Assembly (NCBI RefSeq): GCF_008711285.1
Contig: NZ_VXDC01000016.1
Location: 1 to 52,347 of the forward strand
DNA length: 52,347 bases
Direction: 5' to 3'
Source of the DNA: Roseibium aquae
GTDB taxonomy: Bacteria; Pseudomonadota; Alphaproteobacteria; Rhizobiales; Stappiaceae
A program made the translations under genes and the position numbers. The notes beneath the pieces are model-generated. The model was not told the origin of the DNA. It saw only the letters and a list, made by a program, of their open reading frames with translations, and ran no database searches. Below, in pieces: positions 1-7,536 of the stretch (positions within the stretch are counted from its first letter, which is position 1; each line of letters opens with the position of its first letter).

Positions 1-127
1 GCGCAGGGCGTCATAGCGTTCGACGTTGGCCTTCGGTTCCTGGTTGAGAGACAGGGCCTGTGGCGCCCGAATGGCTGGAGGGGTCACCGGCTTTCCGTCC
101 GTCAGCCGGTGCAGCAGGTTGAGGACA
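1..127 (-). pseudogene. istA: IS21-family transposase (IstA) fragment
   Basis: Read on the minus strand this stretch gives an open frame beginning VLNLLHRLTDGKPVTPPAI and ending QEPKANVERYDALR at the window edge. This resembles the C-terminal part of IS21-type IstA transposases, where a leucine-rich VLN-LL-RL segment is followed by a proline-rich linker and a RYD-LR tail. Only about 42 residues are seen. The N-terminal DNA-binding and DDE catalytic parts are absent because the frame stops matching where the tail tube gene begins, near base 127. The C-terminus lies outside the window. It is therefore a remnant, not an active element. The assignment rests on recalled family resemblance over a short stretch, so it is moderate. 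Confidence 0.5.
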
Positions 128-881
128 GGGCATCGAGCTCACCGCCAATCACCTGCGGCTGGAGTTTGCGGTCGAATGCGCCGGGGCGGGCGCGGCCGGG
201 GATGTGCCCGCCTATGGCGCCTTGCTGCGGGCCTGCGGGCTCTCGGAAACGGTGACCGCTGGCGTGTCGGTCGCCTATCAGCCGGTCTCGGAAGGCGAGG
301 AAAGCCTGTCGCTCTATTTCAACCAGGACGGCGTGCGCCATGTGGCGCTTGGCTGCCGGGGCACCTTCCAGCTGGAATTCGCGCCCAAACAGATCCCGCG
401 CTTCCGGTTTTCCTTTTGGGGTCTTCTGGGCACGGTCAGTGACGAAGCCTTGCCGGCCGCCATCCTGTCAGCGTTCCAAGCCCCCCGGCCGGTGTCCAGT
501 GCGATGACCAGCCTGTCGCTGTTCGGCGCCAGCCGGATCGCCGAGAGCCTTGCCGTCGATCTCGGGGTGGAGATCGTGCCGCGCTTTCTGATCGGCGATG
601 AACGGATCCAGCTGACCGGCCGGCAGGTGACCGGAACTGCGGTCCTCGAAGCCAAGGCCATGGCGGCGGCCGACTGGTTCGACGCCGCGCTTGCCAAGAC
701 CACCGGGGCCTTGAGCCTCATTCATGGCACGGCGGCGGGCCATACGGTGGAGCTGACCGCGCCAAAAGTGCAGATCGGCCGCCCCTCCCAGGGCGAAACC
801 GACCGGATCGTCAATTACTCGGTGCCGCTGATGTTCCTCGCCGACACCGGCGACGACGAACTCGTGCTGACCATCCGCTGA
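126..881 (+). pseudogene. phage tail tube protein, 5'-truncated (copy 1)
   Basis: This is the first copy of the major tail tube gene. It is collinear without gaps with the complete copy at 6258-7181 (offset exactly 6300) from base 126 to the stop at 879-881. The first 56 codons and the start are missing. They are replaced by the IS21-type fragment, and the five bases CAGGG at 126-130 are shared by both partners. The remaining frame encodes about 250 residues of the lambda gpV-like tube fold. An internal ATG at 204 could give a shortened product but would lack the N-terminal strands needed for ring packing. It is followed after 16 bases by the chaperone gene with an AAGGAG site, as in copy 2. 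Confidence 0.8.
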
Positions 882-897
882 GATCAAGGAGAGCCTC

Positions 898-1236
898 ATG
901 CAGTTCCGCCTGTGCGAACCCTTCGAATTCTGGTGGCCGGTGCGCGTGACCCTTCCCGATCCGGACCGGCCGGGCAGCGTCCTCAGCCAGACCTTCGAGG
1001 CCAAGTTCCTGATGGTGGGCAAGGACCGGCTGGCGGAGCTGGAAGCCCACGGGGAAGCCGCGCTTCTCTCTGAAATCCTGCGCGACTGGCGCGGGGTGAC
1101 CGGGGCAGGGGGATCCGAGATCCCGTTCGGGCCTGATGCCTTGGAGCAATGCCTGCCCTTTGCCCATTTCCGCGTCGGCGTCTACCGGGCTTACCTCACC
1201 GCGCTCAACGGCCAGGCCGCGGCAAAAAACGGATAG
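898..1236 (+). CDS. tail assembly chaperone, upstream frame (copy 1)
   Basis: This 112-residue protein starts at ATG 898 behind AAGGAG and has the position and size of the lambda gpG-type chaperone, between the tube and tape measure genes. It is predicted to bind the tape measure protein in the cytoplasm and help polymerise tail tube around it. The last codons are gca aaa aac gga tag, which put an A-AAA-AAC slippery heptamer in the correct phase just before the stop. A longer form with the C-terminal extension encoded to 1595 is therefore expected. The copy at 7198-7536 is nearly identical over the whole length. Function is inferred from gene order, length and the frameshift signal. Confidence 0.8.
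   Translation: MQFRLCEPFEFWWPVRVTLPDPDRPGSVLSQTFEAKFLMVGKDRLAELEAHGEAALLSEILRDWRGVTGAGGSEIPFGPDALEQCLPFAHFRVGVYRAYLTALNGQAAAKNG
1224..1230 (+). promoter_or_regulatory. programmed -1 frameshift site A-AAA-AAC (copy 1)
   Basis: The heptamer AAAAAAC lies in phase X-XXY-YYZ of the chaperone frame (gcA AAA AAC), two codons before its stop. A -1 slip continues into the frame reading RIEAARAWAYARRG and ending at 1595. The same heptamer in the same phase occurs in copy 2 at 7524-7530. This matches the classical G/GT arrangement of long-tailed phages. Confidence 0.8.
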
Positions 1237-1595
1237 AGGCCGCCCGGGCCTGGGCCTATGCCCGGCGCGGCCTGACCGATCCTGCGCGAAGCGCCCGGAT
1301 GGATGCGGACACCGCTGCCGACTTCGCCGCGCTGGGGCTCCCTATCCCGGACAGTTTTCCGACAGATCCCGACCCCTTTGACGTGATGCAGGCCAACTGG
1401 CGCGCGGTGACGGCCTTTCTGGCACTGGAAACCCAGTGGCGGGTGGCCACAGGGCCAACGGGCTTGATCTGGTGCGGACTGGATTATGCCGCGGCGGCCG
1501 CCGCGGTCCGGGGCAGGACCCTGCGGGCGTGGCAGCGGCTGTTGGCGGACCTCAGGGTGATGGAAGCCGCGGCGCTGGAGGTGTTGAACGGGTGA
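1230..1595 (+). CDS. tail assembly chaperone C-terminal extension, DUF1799-like (copy 1)
   Basis: This 121-residue extension has no start of its own in a sensible place and should be made only as a -1 frameshift fusion (about 232 residues in total) with the upstream chaperone. It contains the conserved block ETQWRVATGPTGLIWCGLDY, typical of DUF1799-type tail proteins. By analogy with lambda gpGT, this part would contact the tail tube subunit while the common N-terminal part holds the tape measure protein. Compared with copy 2 the length is identical, but the sequence diverges more here than in the upstream frame. After its stop the phage operon is interrupted by the SLATT cargo. Confidence 0.75.
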   Translation, partial: RIEAARAWAYARRGLTDPARSARMDADTAADFAALGLPIPDSFPTDPDPFDVMQANWRAVTAFLALETQWRVATGPTGLIWCGLDYAAAAAAVRGRTLRAWQRLLADLRVMEAAALEVLNG

Positions 1596-1721
1596 GGGGG
1601 CTTTATTCAGCCGATGCTGGGTTGGTAGCGAACCAATACTATTGCTCCGACAAAGTGCCCAGTGGCCGGAGTAGACGATTAGCGTCCGCATGGCTCATTG
1701 CTCTGCTCGGCTGAGGATCCC

Positions 1722-1871
1722 ATGGAAGACGGTGAACCGGTTGGTGCGGCTGCATTTAAAGCAGAACAGCAGCTCTCCCTCTATAAGCCGCGATACGTTC
1801 AATACCTTGAACGGTTTGGTCCCGATGTTGATGGTGGAGGCGGAGCTGACCAGCGTGCGAAGATAACTTGA
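1722..1871 (+). CDS. possible small protein upstream of SLATT gene
   Basis: A 49-residue open frame starts at ATG 1722 behind TGAGGA and ends at TGA 1871. It begins MEDGEPVGAAAFKAEQQLSL and is charged, with a glycine-rich patch near the end. I recognise no family. Its stop overlaps the -35 region of the promoter before the SLATT gene, so it would be a separate unit. It could equally be the remnant of a longer gene or a chance frame. Confidence 0.25.
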   Translation: MEDGEPVGAAAFKAEQQLSLYKPRYVQYLERFGPDVDGGGGADQRAKIT

Positions 1872-1897
1872 TAAATGCAACCATTTGTAAATATACT
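1868..1897 (+). promoter_or_regulatory. sigma-70-like promoter for SLATT gene
   Basis: TTGATA (1868-1873) and TATACT (1892-1897) are separated by 18 bases, about 40 bases before the SLATT start. The surrounding DNA is AT-rich, unlike the phage genes, so the cargo probably has its own transcription in the lysogen. Confidence 0.5.
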
Positions 1898-1934
1898 GTA
1901 GTGGGAACAATTCAGCCGCACAGGGAGGTCGAAT

Positions 1935-2582
1935 ATGGTAGTGGCTGAGGTTGTGAAAAGCGGTCCGGAGACAAGCATATCTATGCTTGATGGATACGTC
2001 GACACTCTACTCTATCGGATGCATCTTACAAAAGGTGCTAGATATCAGGCCGCGAGAAGACACCAAAGGCGCGCAATCGCGTCTATATGGTCTATAATTG
2101 CCCTGTCTATGTACGTTTTCACTGCAAGCACAGTGCTCGCGATTTACGACTTGAGCGCTTTTGGAAGTCTCGAACAACACCTCATAATTGCAAACATGGT
2201 AATGTCTGCATTCATCATTGCATTTTCGGTGCTTGAGCAGGGTAAGAAGCATGACCTCAAAGCGGAGCTGTTTTTGCGATGCGCTCAGGGAATACAAAGA
2301 TTACGAGACGAATTAGAGTTTGATAGGCGCATTAATGGCCTCTCTCAGGACGATGTCGCAGCCGCAGTCAAAAGTTATAACGATTTGGTTCATGATTTCT
2401 CAGATAATCACTCAGAGACTGACTACCGAACGTTCCGAATAAATATCGGAAAGCATCAGGGCGAATTTTTCTATTCAATTTATCAGCCGTTGAAATACTG
2501 GTTTGATTGTTGGTCAATTATGTTGATATCGATATTTGTTCCGCCCATGGCGCTTTTGTTATTGTATTGGATTGCGAAATAA
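1935..2582 (+). CDS. SLATT-domain membrane protein (predicted defence effector)
   Basis: This 215-residue protein starts at ATG 1935 behind GGGAGG. After a soluble N-terminal helix (about 1-45) it has two adjacent hydrophobic segments (about 50-72 and 80-98), then a long charged helical region with KAELFLRCAQGIQRLRDELE, and a third hydrophobic stretch at the C-terminus (about 192-214). Two transmembrane helices followed by a coiled region are the layout of the SLATT family (SMODS- and SLOG-associated two-TM effectors). These are thought to damage the inner membrane on a nucleotide or ligand signal during phage infection. No cyclase or SLOG sensor gene is adjacent, so it may act alone. Base composition is clearly lower in GC than the phage genes, which indicates recent transfer. 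Confidence 0.6.
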   Translation: MVVAEVVKSGPETSISMLDGYVDTLLYRMHLTKGARYQAARRHQRRAIASIWSIIALSMYVFTASTVLAIYDLSAFGSLEQHLIIANMVMSAFIIAFSVLEQGKKHDLKAELFLRCAQGIQRLRDELEFDRRINGLSQDDVAAAVKSYNDLVHDFSDNHSETDYRTFRINIGKHQGEFFYSIYQPLKYWFDCWSIMLISIFVPPMALLLLYWIAK

Positions 2583-2952
2583 ATTTGAGATGAGTTTCCA
2601 ATTTAGGAGGGGTGACTCTCTGCCGATAACAGATTGGTCCAGATCGGGATCTTTGCGTAGTTGGTGGTAATTAGCTGAAATCAAATATGCTGTTTCTGTA
2701 AGTTGTAGAATTAGAAGAACGTATTTGGAGAGGCGCAATATTAACTCTTAGCTACAGTAACGTGAGACCCAATTTCCAGTGAGCGCATGCTCTAAATTCG
2801 CTCAGTCTCGTCTCGGTTCTCTGCTTCTTGCGCCCCGCGCTTGCCTCTAATGCTGGCGTTTGCGCGACTGACCGCATTGCCCATACGTCCGACCTTATAA
2901 TTGAGTGCAGCATATTCACACTTCCCGCCCAATCCAGTTTTGCCATTGTAAC
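2583..2952. other. intergenic region downstream of SLATT cargo
   Basis: No supported gene is present. The first half is AT-rich. From about 2890 onward the bases align with those before the second tape measure gene (9450-9540), so the return to phage-associated DNA lies there. Confidence 0.5.
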
Positions 2953-2977
2953 CCACGCCCCCGCCCGGATGTTCTGA
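2953..2977 (+). repeat. cargo-slot boundary motif, copy 1
   Basis: This copy has the core CCACGCC-CC-CCCGGATG followed by TGA. It recurs at 9515-9539 and 47787-47810. In one frame all three read (T/P)-H-A-x-(A/T)-R-M-x-stop. It stands 28 bases before the tape measure start and at the end of foreign DNA. Confidence 0.6.
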
Positions 2978-3004
2978 CCCTCGCCCGCGCGCGAAGCTTG
3001 GGCC

Positions 3005-4969
3005 ATGACCTTGAACCTGCAAATGCTGGCCCGGCTGGACGCCTCGGGCGTGGAAAGCGGCGCCCGCGACGCAAAGCAGGCGCTTGCCGGGATCGGCACG
3101 AGCGCCAGGGCCACCTCCACCGAGATGACCGGCTTGTCAGCCGCAGCCAAGGCCTCGCTCCAAGCGGCGCGGGGGCAGGGCACGGCGTTCCAGGCGTCGG
3201 GACAGCAGGCCGCCGGGGCCACACGGCTCGCGGCCACGGAAGTCAACATGCTGGCCGAGCAGATTTCCGATGGCGCGATCCAGGTGGCGGGCGGTCAGTC
3301 GCTGTTCACCGCAATCCGGCAGCAGGGCAGCCAGGTGCAGTTCCTGCTGGGCTCCAAGGGTGTCAACACGATCGGCGGGTCCTTGGGGCTTCTCAAACAG
3401 GGTTTGATCGGCTTTTTAAACCCGCTCAATCTGGCGCTGGTGGGCTTGGCCGGAGGGGCGGCGGCGGCCTCCGCGCTTTACCGGGCAATTGCCAGCGACA
3501 CCAGCGCGACACAGGCGCTGGAACACCAGGACCAACTGATCGGCCAGCTCGCCGAGCGTTACGGGGAAGTCGAGGCGGCGCTGGACCGGCTGCAAAGCCG
3601 CCCAAGCGCGGCGATCCTGGCGCTCGACACGGACGCGCTGGAAAGCCAGCGGGAGACCCTCCGGTCGCTGATCGCCGACATCGAACAAGATGTGCAGCGC
3701 AGCCTGCGGATCGAGGCCAATGCCTTGAGCGCCCTGGCCGAGCCCTTGACCGAGGACGCGGCCCTGTTCCGGGCGTTTCAAGGCGAACTGCGGGCGACCG
3801 CCGAGACCTTCTCGCTGGCGGAGGCGGAAGCCGACCAGCTCATCGGCCGGTTGCTGGAACTCGCCCGGACGGCACCGGATACGACGTCCGAGCGGGCGAT
3901 CCGCGCCTTGATTACGGAAGCCCGGGCGGCCGACACCGGGCTTCTGGCGCTGGTCGGCCGGTTGGGCGAGGTCGAGGCGGCGCTTTATGGGGTGGGCTCT
4001 GCCGCCGACAGTCTCGGCCGGATCGATGGAGCCGCCAATTCCCGGATCGCTCAAGCCTTCGGGATTTTCGAGGAGAGAACCGCGCGGGACCGTCTGCGGT
4101 CGCAATTTCCCAAATCCCGGACCGGGGGACCAGCGCGACAGGCCGAGCCCGACCGGATCGGGGACTATCTCACCACCCAGGACCAGAGTTTGGAGCGGCT
4201 GCGGCTGGAGATTTCCCTGGTCGGCCAGTCCGAGGCGGCGCGGCGGCGGGCCTTGGGGGCCCTGGAAGCGGAGATCGCGATCAGGGAGCTTGGGGCGCAG
4301 GCCTCGGAGACCGGCGCGGCTACCTTGCGCGACAACGCCCGCGCCATCGCCGAAGAGACGCTGGCGCTGGAAGAACTGGAAACCGCCTGGGGCGCGGTGC
4401 AGCGGACCGGGGAGGCGGCGATCCGCTCGCTGACCACAAAGCTGGCCGACGGAGATCTGACCGGTGCGCTGCGGTCGGTGATCCAGGAGGTCTCGCAACT
4501 GGGGCTCCAGCTTGCCGCGATCAATCCGCTGACCAATGCGCTGTTCGGAACGGCCAGGCCGACGCTTCGTGCCGCGGGCGGGATTTTGGGCGGTTTTCTT
4601 GGGTCGTTCGACCGCGGCGGGCCGACCGGGGCCGGGGCCGATAGCGAGGTCGCCGGTCTGGTGCACCGGAACGAATATGTCTTCGACGCCCGGTCGACCG
4701 CGCGGATCGGTGTTCCCGCCCTGGAGGCTTTGAGGCATTCCGCCCTGCGCGGGTACCAGACCGGCGGCCTGGTCACCACCTCGGCTTTTCCAGCTCCAAG
4801 ACCGATGCCTGTGCGTGCAGCTGCGCCCGCGCCGGACCCGGTCGAGCTGAGCCGGGAGACGGTGGTCGTGAACATCACCACGCCGGACATCCAGAGCTTC
4901 CGGGCGTCCCGTGCGCAGATCGCGGGGGAGTTCGCCCGGCTGGCGGTAAGGGGGCAAAGAAATGCATGA
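3005..4969 (+). CDS. tail tape measure protein (copy 1)
   Basis: This 654-residue protein starts at ATG 3005. It is rich in alanine, glutamine and charged helices, with glycine-rich hydrophobic stretches around residues 140-165 (NPLNLALVGLAGGAAAASAL) and near 520-545, as expected for a protein that spans the tail lumen and sets its length. The C-terminal part carries a GLVHRNEYVFDARSTARIG segment common in alphaproteobacterial tape measure proteins. It is closely related to the 670-residue copy at 9567. The main difference is a stretch near residues 570-625, where copy 2 has extra residues. It sits in the expected order, chaperone then tape measure then DUF2460, apart from the cargo. Confidence 0.85.
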   Translation: MTLNLQMLARLDASGVESGARDAKQALAGIGTSARATSTEMTGLSAAAKASLQAARGQGTAFQASGQQAAGATRLAATEVNMLAEQISDGAIQVAGGQSLFTAIRQQGSQVQFLLGSKGVNTIGGSLGLLKQGLIGFLNPLNLALVGLAGGAAAASALYRAIASDTSATQALEHQDQLIGQLAERYGEVEAALDRLQSRPSAAILALDTDALESQRETLRSLIADIEQDVQRSLRIEANALSALAEPLTEDAALFRAFQGELRATAETFSLAEAEADQLIGRLLELARTAPDTTSERAIRALITEARAADTGLLALVGRLGEVEAALYGVGSAADSLGRIDGAANSRIAQAFGIFEERTARDRLRSQFPKSRTGGPARQAEPDRIGDYLTTQDQSLERLRLEISLVGQSEAARRRALGALEAEIAIRELGAQASETGAATLRDNARAIAEETLALEELETAWGAVQRTGEAAIRSLTTKLADGDLTGALRSVIQEVSQLGLQLAAINPLTNALFGTARPTLRAAGGILGGFLGSFDRGGPTGAGADSEVAGLVHRNEYVFDARSTARIGVPALEALRHSALRGYQTGGLVTTSAFPAPRPMPVRAAAPAPDPVELSRETVVVNITTPDIQSFRASRAQIAGEFARLAVRGQRNA

Positions 4970-4978
4970 GGGTCCTAA

Positions 4979-5662
4979 ATGACCGATTTCGACGAGGTGC
5001 GGTTTCCCGATGTGGTGGCGCGCGGCGCGCTTGGCGGGCCGGAACGGCGCACAGAGATCGTGGAGCTGACGTCCGGTTTCGAGGAGCGCAACACGCCCTG
5101 GGCGGACAGCCGGCGCAAATACGATGTGGGCTCGGGCATCCGCCATCCCGATCACCTTTCCGAGGTGATCGCGTTCTTCGAGGCCCGGTCCGGCCGGTTG
5201 CGGGGGTTCCGGTTCAAGGACTGGGCGGACTTCACATCGTCCCGGCCGTCGGCGCCGGTCACGCCGTTCGATCAGGTGCTGGGCGCGGCGGACGGGAGCC
5301 AGACCTCCTTCCAGCTCATCAAGGCCTATTCCTCCGGCAGCCGCAGCTGGATCCGGCGGATTGCCAAGCCGGTGGCGGGCACGGTCCTGATCGCCGTGGA
5401 CGGCGCGGTCCAGGCCTCCGGCTGGTCGGTGGATCCGGCAAACGGCATCGTGACCTTCGATGCGGCCCCGGCCATGCGGCGGCCCTGTCGGCGCAGATCG
5501 GCCGGTTCAAGGGCCATAGTCGAAAAGCCGGTGACCTATGGCACGCGCACGATTGTCATTCCGGCGCGGCCCTATCTCGGGTTTTCAGATGCGGACCGGG
5601 CGGAGATCCTGGCGCTGGCCGAGGCGCATTTCGAGGCCGCGGCCGGGGAGGGCAGGGCATGA
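4979..5662 (+). pseudogene. chimeric DUF2460 / gpG fusion gene
   Basis: Residues 1 to about 165 match the first four fifths of the DUF2460 tail protein at 11604-12230. The match ends abruptly at about base 5473. Bases 5472-5518 then match a stretch of the DUF3164 gene (34622-34668, 44 of 47 bases), read here in a different frame. From 5521 the sequence is the 3' end of the virion morphogenesis gene gpG (51839-51980), in its native frame and with its native stop. The result is a continuous 227-residue reading frame joining a tail-tip protein to the last 46 residues of a tail-completion protein. Neither half is complete, so normal function in either role is unlikely. It records a multi-step rearrangement between related prophages. 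Confidence 0.8.
5472..5518 (+). repeat. 47-base fragment of a DUF3164 gene at the fusion joint
   Basis: Aligned with 34622-34668 (offset exactly 29150) it differs at three positions only (5480, 5481, 5493). It lies between the broken DUF2460 part and the gpG tail, so two breakpoints fall within 50 bases. Confidence 0.85.
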
Positions 5663-6087
5663 GCCTGGTCGAGGTGATCATCGGCCGGCTGGACGATGCC
5701 GGAACGCCGTTCCGGGTGGTGGGCGGTGCGGCGGGGCTGGCGGTCCTGGAACAGCGCCGCACCCGGACCCCGGCCGCCTTTGTCATGGTGGCCGAGGAGG
5801 CGAGCGGGGCGAACGAGCGCATGACCGGCCCGGTGCTGCAGCGGCTCGAGACCGACATTGCCGTGGTGCTGGTTCTCGAAAATCTCGGCGATCCGCGGGG
5901 CGGGACGGCGGCGGACGACATCGAGGCGCTCAAGGCGTTCGTCCGGGCCAGGCTGATCGGCTTCCGGCCGGACAGTGCGGCGGAACCGATGGAGCATGTC
6001 TCCGGGGAACTCTTGAAGGTGCGCGGCGGGGCGGTCTGGGCCGAGGAACGGTTTTCCTGCGCCCGCTTTCTGGAGGAACAGCCATGA
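5659..6087 (+). CDS. Mu gp37-like tail protein (DUF1834), copy 1
   Basis: The protein of 142 residues begins MSLVEVIIGRLDDAGTPFRV at ATG 5659, which overlaps the previous stop (ATGA). Family, size and position after gpG match Mu gp37 (DUF1834), a tail-terminator-like protein in long-tailed Mu relatives. The copy at the right edge of the window (51977-52347) is nearly identical over all 371 available bases. It is therefore the first intact gene of the second tail module and shows that the two prophages are close relatives. Confidence 0.8.
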   Translation: MSLVEVIIGRLDDAGTPFRVVGGAAGLAVLEQRRTRTPAAFVMVAEEASGANERMTGPVLQRLETDIAVVLVLENLGDPRGGTAADDIEALKAFVRARLIGFRPDSAAEPMEHVSGELLKVRGGAVWAEERFSCARFLEEQP

Positions 6088-6254
6088 ACGCGATCACACC
6101 AAGGCAGGGCGGGCGATACATTCGCGACCCGGAGACGGGGGACGAGGATCCTTCGAGACGGGCCGTTGGCCCTCCTCAGGATGAGGGGGGCCAACGCGGC
6201 AAAGCCGGTCCCCGGGCCAAGGGCGGCGGCACGCCCGTGAAGACAAAGGAGTGA
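6084..6254 (+). CDS. DUF2635-like small protein (Mu gp38 position) with REP insertion
   Basis: ATG 6084 overlaps the gp37 stop, and the frame runs 56 residues to 6254, three bases before the tail tube start. The N-terminal part contains GGRYIRDPETGDEDP, which resembles the RDP-TG core of DUF2635, the Mu gp38 family found at this place. The rest is translated from a REP-like palindrome (6146-6194) and ends PVKTKE. The element has thus entered the gene while keeping the frame open. The usual C-terminal half of the family appears replaced, so activity is uncertain. Confidence 0.5.
   Translation: MNAITPRQGGRYIRDPETGDEDPSRRAVGPPQDEGGQRGKAGPRAKGGGTPVKTKE
6146..6194 (+). repeat. REP-like palindromic element
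   Basis: The element has the form GGATCCTTCGAGAC ... CCTCAGGATGAGGG, with TTGGCC at 6167 pairing with GGCCAA at its end. It belongs to the same family as the elements at 12255-12405. Such repeats are frequent between genes in Hyphomicrobiales genomes. Confidence 0.65.
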
Positions 6255-6257
6255 CCG

Positions 6258-7181
6258 ATGCGCAAGGCCCGGAAACTGGCGATTCTGGCGAAGATCGAGA
6301 CCGGCTATGGCACGGACAGCGGCCCGACCGGCACGGCGGACGCGATCCTGGCGACCGATGTCACCCTGACGCCGCTGGCAGGCGAAGACGTCTCCCGCGA
6401 TCTGCTGCTGCCGACGCTCGGCCATCAGGGCATTGAACTGACCGCCAATCACCTGCGGCTGGACTTCGCGGTCGAATGCGCCGGGGCGGGCGCGGCCGGG
6501 GATGTGCCCGCCTATGGCGCCTTGCTGCGGGCCTGCGGGCTCTCGGAAACGGTGACCGCTGGCGTGTCGGCCGCCTATCAGCCGGTCTCGGAAGGCGAGG
6601 AAAGCCTGTCGCTCTATTTCAACCAGGACGGCGTGCGCCATGTGGCGCTTGGCTGCCGCGGCACCTTCCAGCTGGAGTTTGCACCGAAACAGATCCCGCG
6701 CTTCCGGTTTTCGTTCTGGGGTCTTCTGGGCACGGTCACCGACGAAGCCTTGCCGGCCGCCACCCTGTCAGGGTTTCAGGCCCCCCGGCCGGTGTCCAGT
6801 GCGATGACCAGCCTGTCGCTGTTCGGCGCCAGCCGGATCGCCGAGAGCCTTGCCGTCGATCTCGGGGTGGAGATCGTGCCGCGCTTTCTGATCGGCGATG
6901 AACGGATCCAGCTGACCGGCCGGCAGGTGACCGGAACTGCGGTCCTCGAAGCCAAGGCCATGGCGGCGGCCGACTGGTTCGACGCCGCGCTTGCCAAGAC
7001 CACCGGGGCCTTGAGCCTCATTCATGGCACGGCGGCGGGCCATACGGTGGAGCTGACCGCGCCAAAAGTGCAGATCGGCCGCCCCTCCCAGGGCGAAACC
7101 GACCGGATCGTGAACTATGCCGTGCCGCTGATGTTCCTTGCCGACACGGGCGACGACGAACTCGTGCTGACCATCCGCTGA
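6258..7181 (+). CDS. phage tail tube protein (copy 2, complete)
   Basis: This 307-residue protein starts at ATG 6258 behind AAAGGAG. It begins MRKARKLAILAKIETGYGTD, the conserved start of lambda-like tail tube proteins in alphaproteobacterial phages, and ends DTGDDELVLTIR. It would assemble into stacked hexamers around the tape measure. From base 6426 to the stop it aligns without gaps with the truncated copy at 126-881. Most differences are synonymous, and a few substitutions are visible (for example V/A and I/T changes in the middle). The downstream chaperone follows after 16 bases. Confidence 0.8.
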   Translation: MRKARKLAILAKIETGYGTDSGPTGTADAILATDVTLTPLAGEDVSRDLLLPTLGHQGIELTANHLRLDFAVECAGAGAAGDVPAYGALLRACGLSETVTAGVSAAYQPVSEGEESLSLYFNQDGVRHVALGCRGTFQLEFAPKQIPRFRFSFWGLLGTVTDEALPAATLSGFQAPRPVSSAMTSLSLFGASRIAESLAVDLGVEIVPRFLIGDERIQLTGRQVTGTAVLEAKAMAAADWFDAALAKTTGALSLIHGTAAGHTVELTAPKVQIGRPSQGETDRIVNYAVPLMFLADTGDDELVLTIR

Positions 7182-7197
7182 GATCAAGGAGAGCCCC

Positions 7198-7536
7198 ATG
7201 CAGTTCCGCCTGTGCGAACCCTTCGAATTCTGGTGGCCGGTCCGCGTGACCCTTCCCGATCCGGACCGGCCGGGCGCGGTGCTGAGCCAGACCTTCGAGG
7301 CGAAGTTCCTGATGGTGGGCAAGGACCGGCTGGCGGAGCTGGAAGCCCACGGGGAAGCCGCGCTGCTTTCCGAAATCCTGCGCGACTGGCGCGGCGTGAG
7401 CGGGGCAGGGGGATCCGAGATCCCGTTTGGCCCGGAGGCCCTGGAGCAATGCCTGCCCTTTGCCCATTTCCGCGTCGGTGTCTACCGGGCTTACTTGACC
7501 GCGCTCAACGGCCAGGCGGCGGCAAAAAACGGATAG
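7198..7536 (+). CDS. tail assembly chaperone, upstream frame (copy 2)
   Basis: The protein has 112 residues, starts at ATG 7198 after AAGGAG, and differs from copy 1 in only a few residues (for example SV to AV near residue 27, TGAGG to SGAGG). It carries the same in-phase slippery heptamer before the stop, so a short form and a frameshifted 232-residue form are expected. It should act on the tape measure protein encoded at 9567 during tail assembly. Confidence 0.8.
   Translation: MQFRLCEPFEFWWPVRVTLPDPDRPGAVLSQTFEAKFLMVGKDRLAELEAHGEAALLSEILRDWRGVSGAGGSEIPFGPEALEQCLPFAHFRVGVYRAYLTALNGQAAAKNG
7524..7530 (+). promoter_or_regulatory. programmed -1 frameshift site A-AAA-AAC (copy 2)
   Basis: AAAAAAC lies in X-XXY-YYZ phase, two codons before the TAG at 7534. 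A -1 slip enters the frame beginning RIEAARAWAFARCG and ending at 7895. The site is kept in both copies although the downstream frame has diverged. Confidence 0.8.

Larger units (their letters stand above)
1596..1934. other. intergenic start of cargo slot 1
   Basis: These 339 bases lie between the chaperone stop and the SLATT gene. GC falls within this stretch, marking the change from phage to foreign DNA. It holds a possible 49-codon gene (1722-1871) and a sigma-70-like promoter (1868-1897), both listed separately. No RNA gene or strong terminator is evident. Confidence 0.5.

Noticed and set aside
2905..4644. Long plus- and minus-strand frames overlapping the tape measure genes (also 9536-11248 and 3416-5155).
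   Set aside because: They are glycine- and arginine-rich shadow translations in other frames. They exist in both tape measure copies only because the DNA is homologous.
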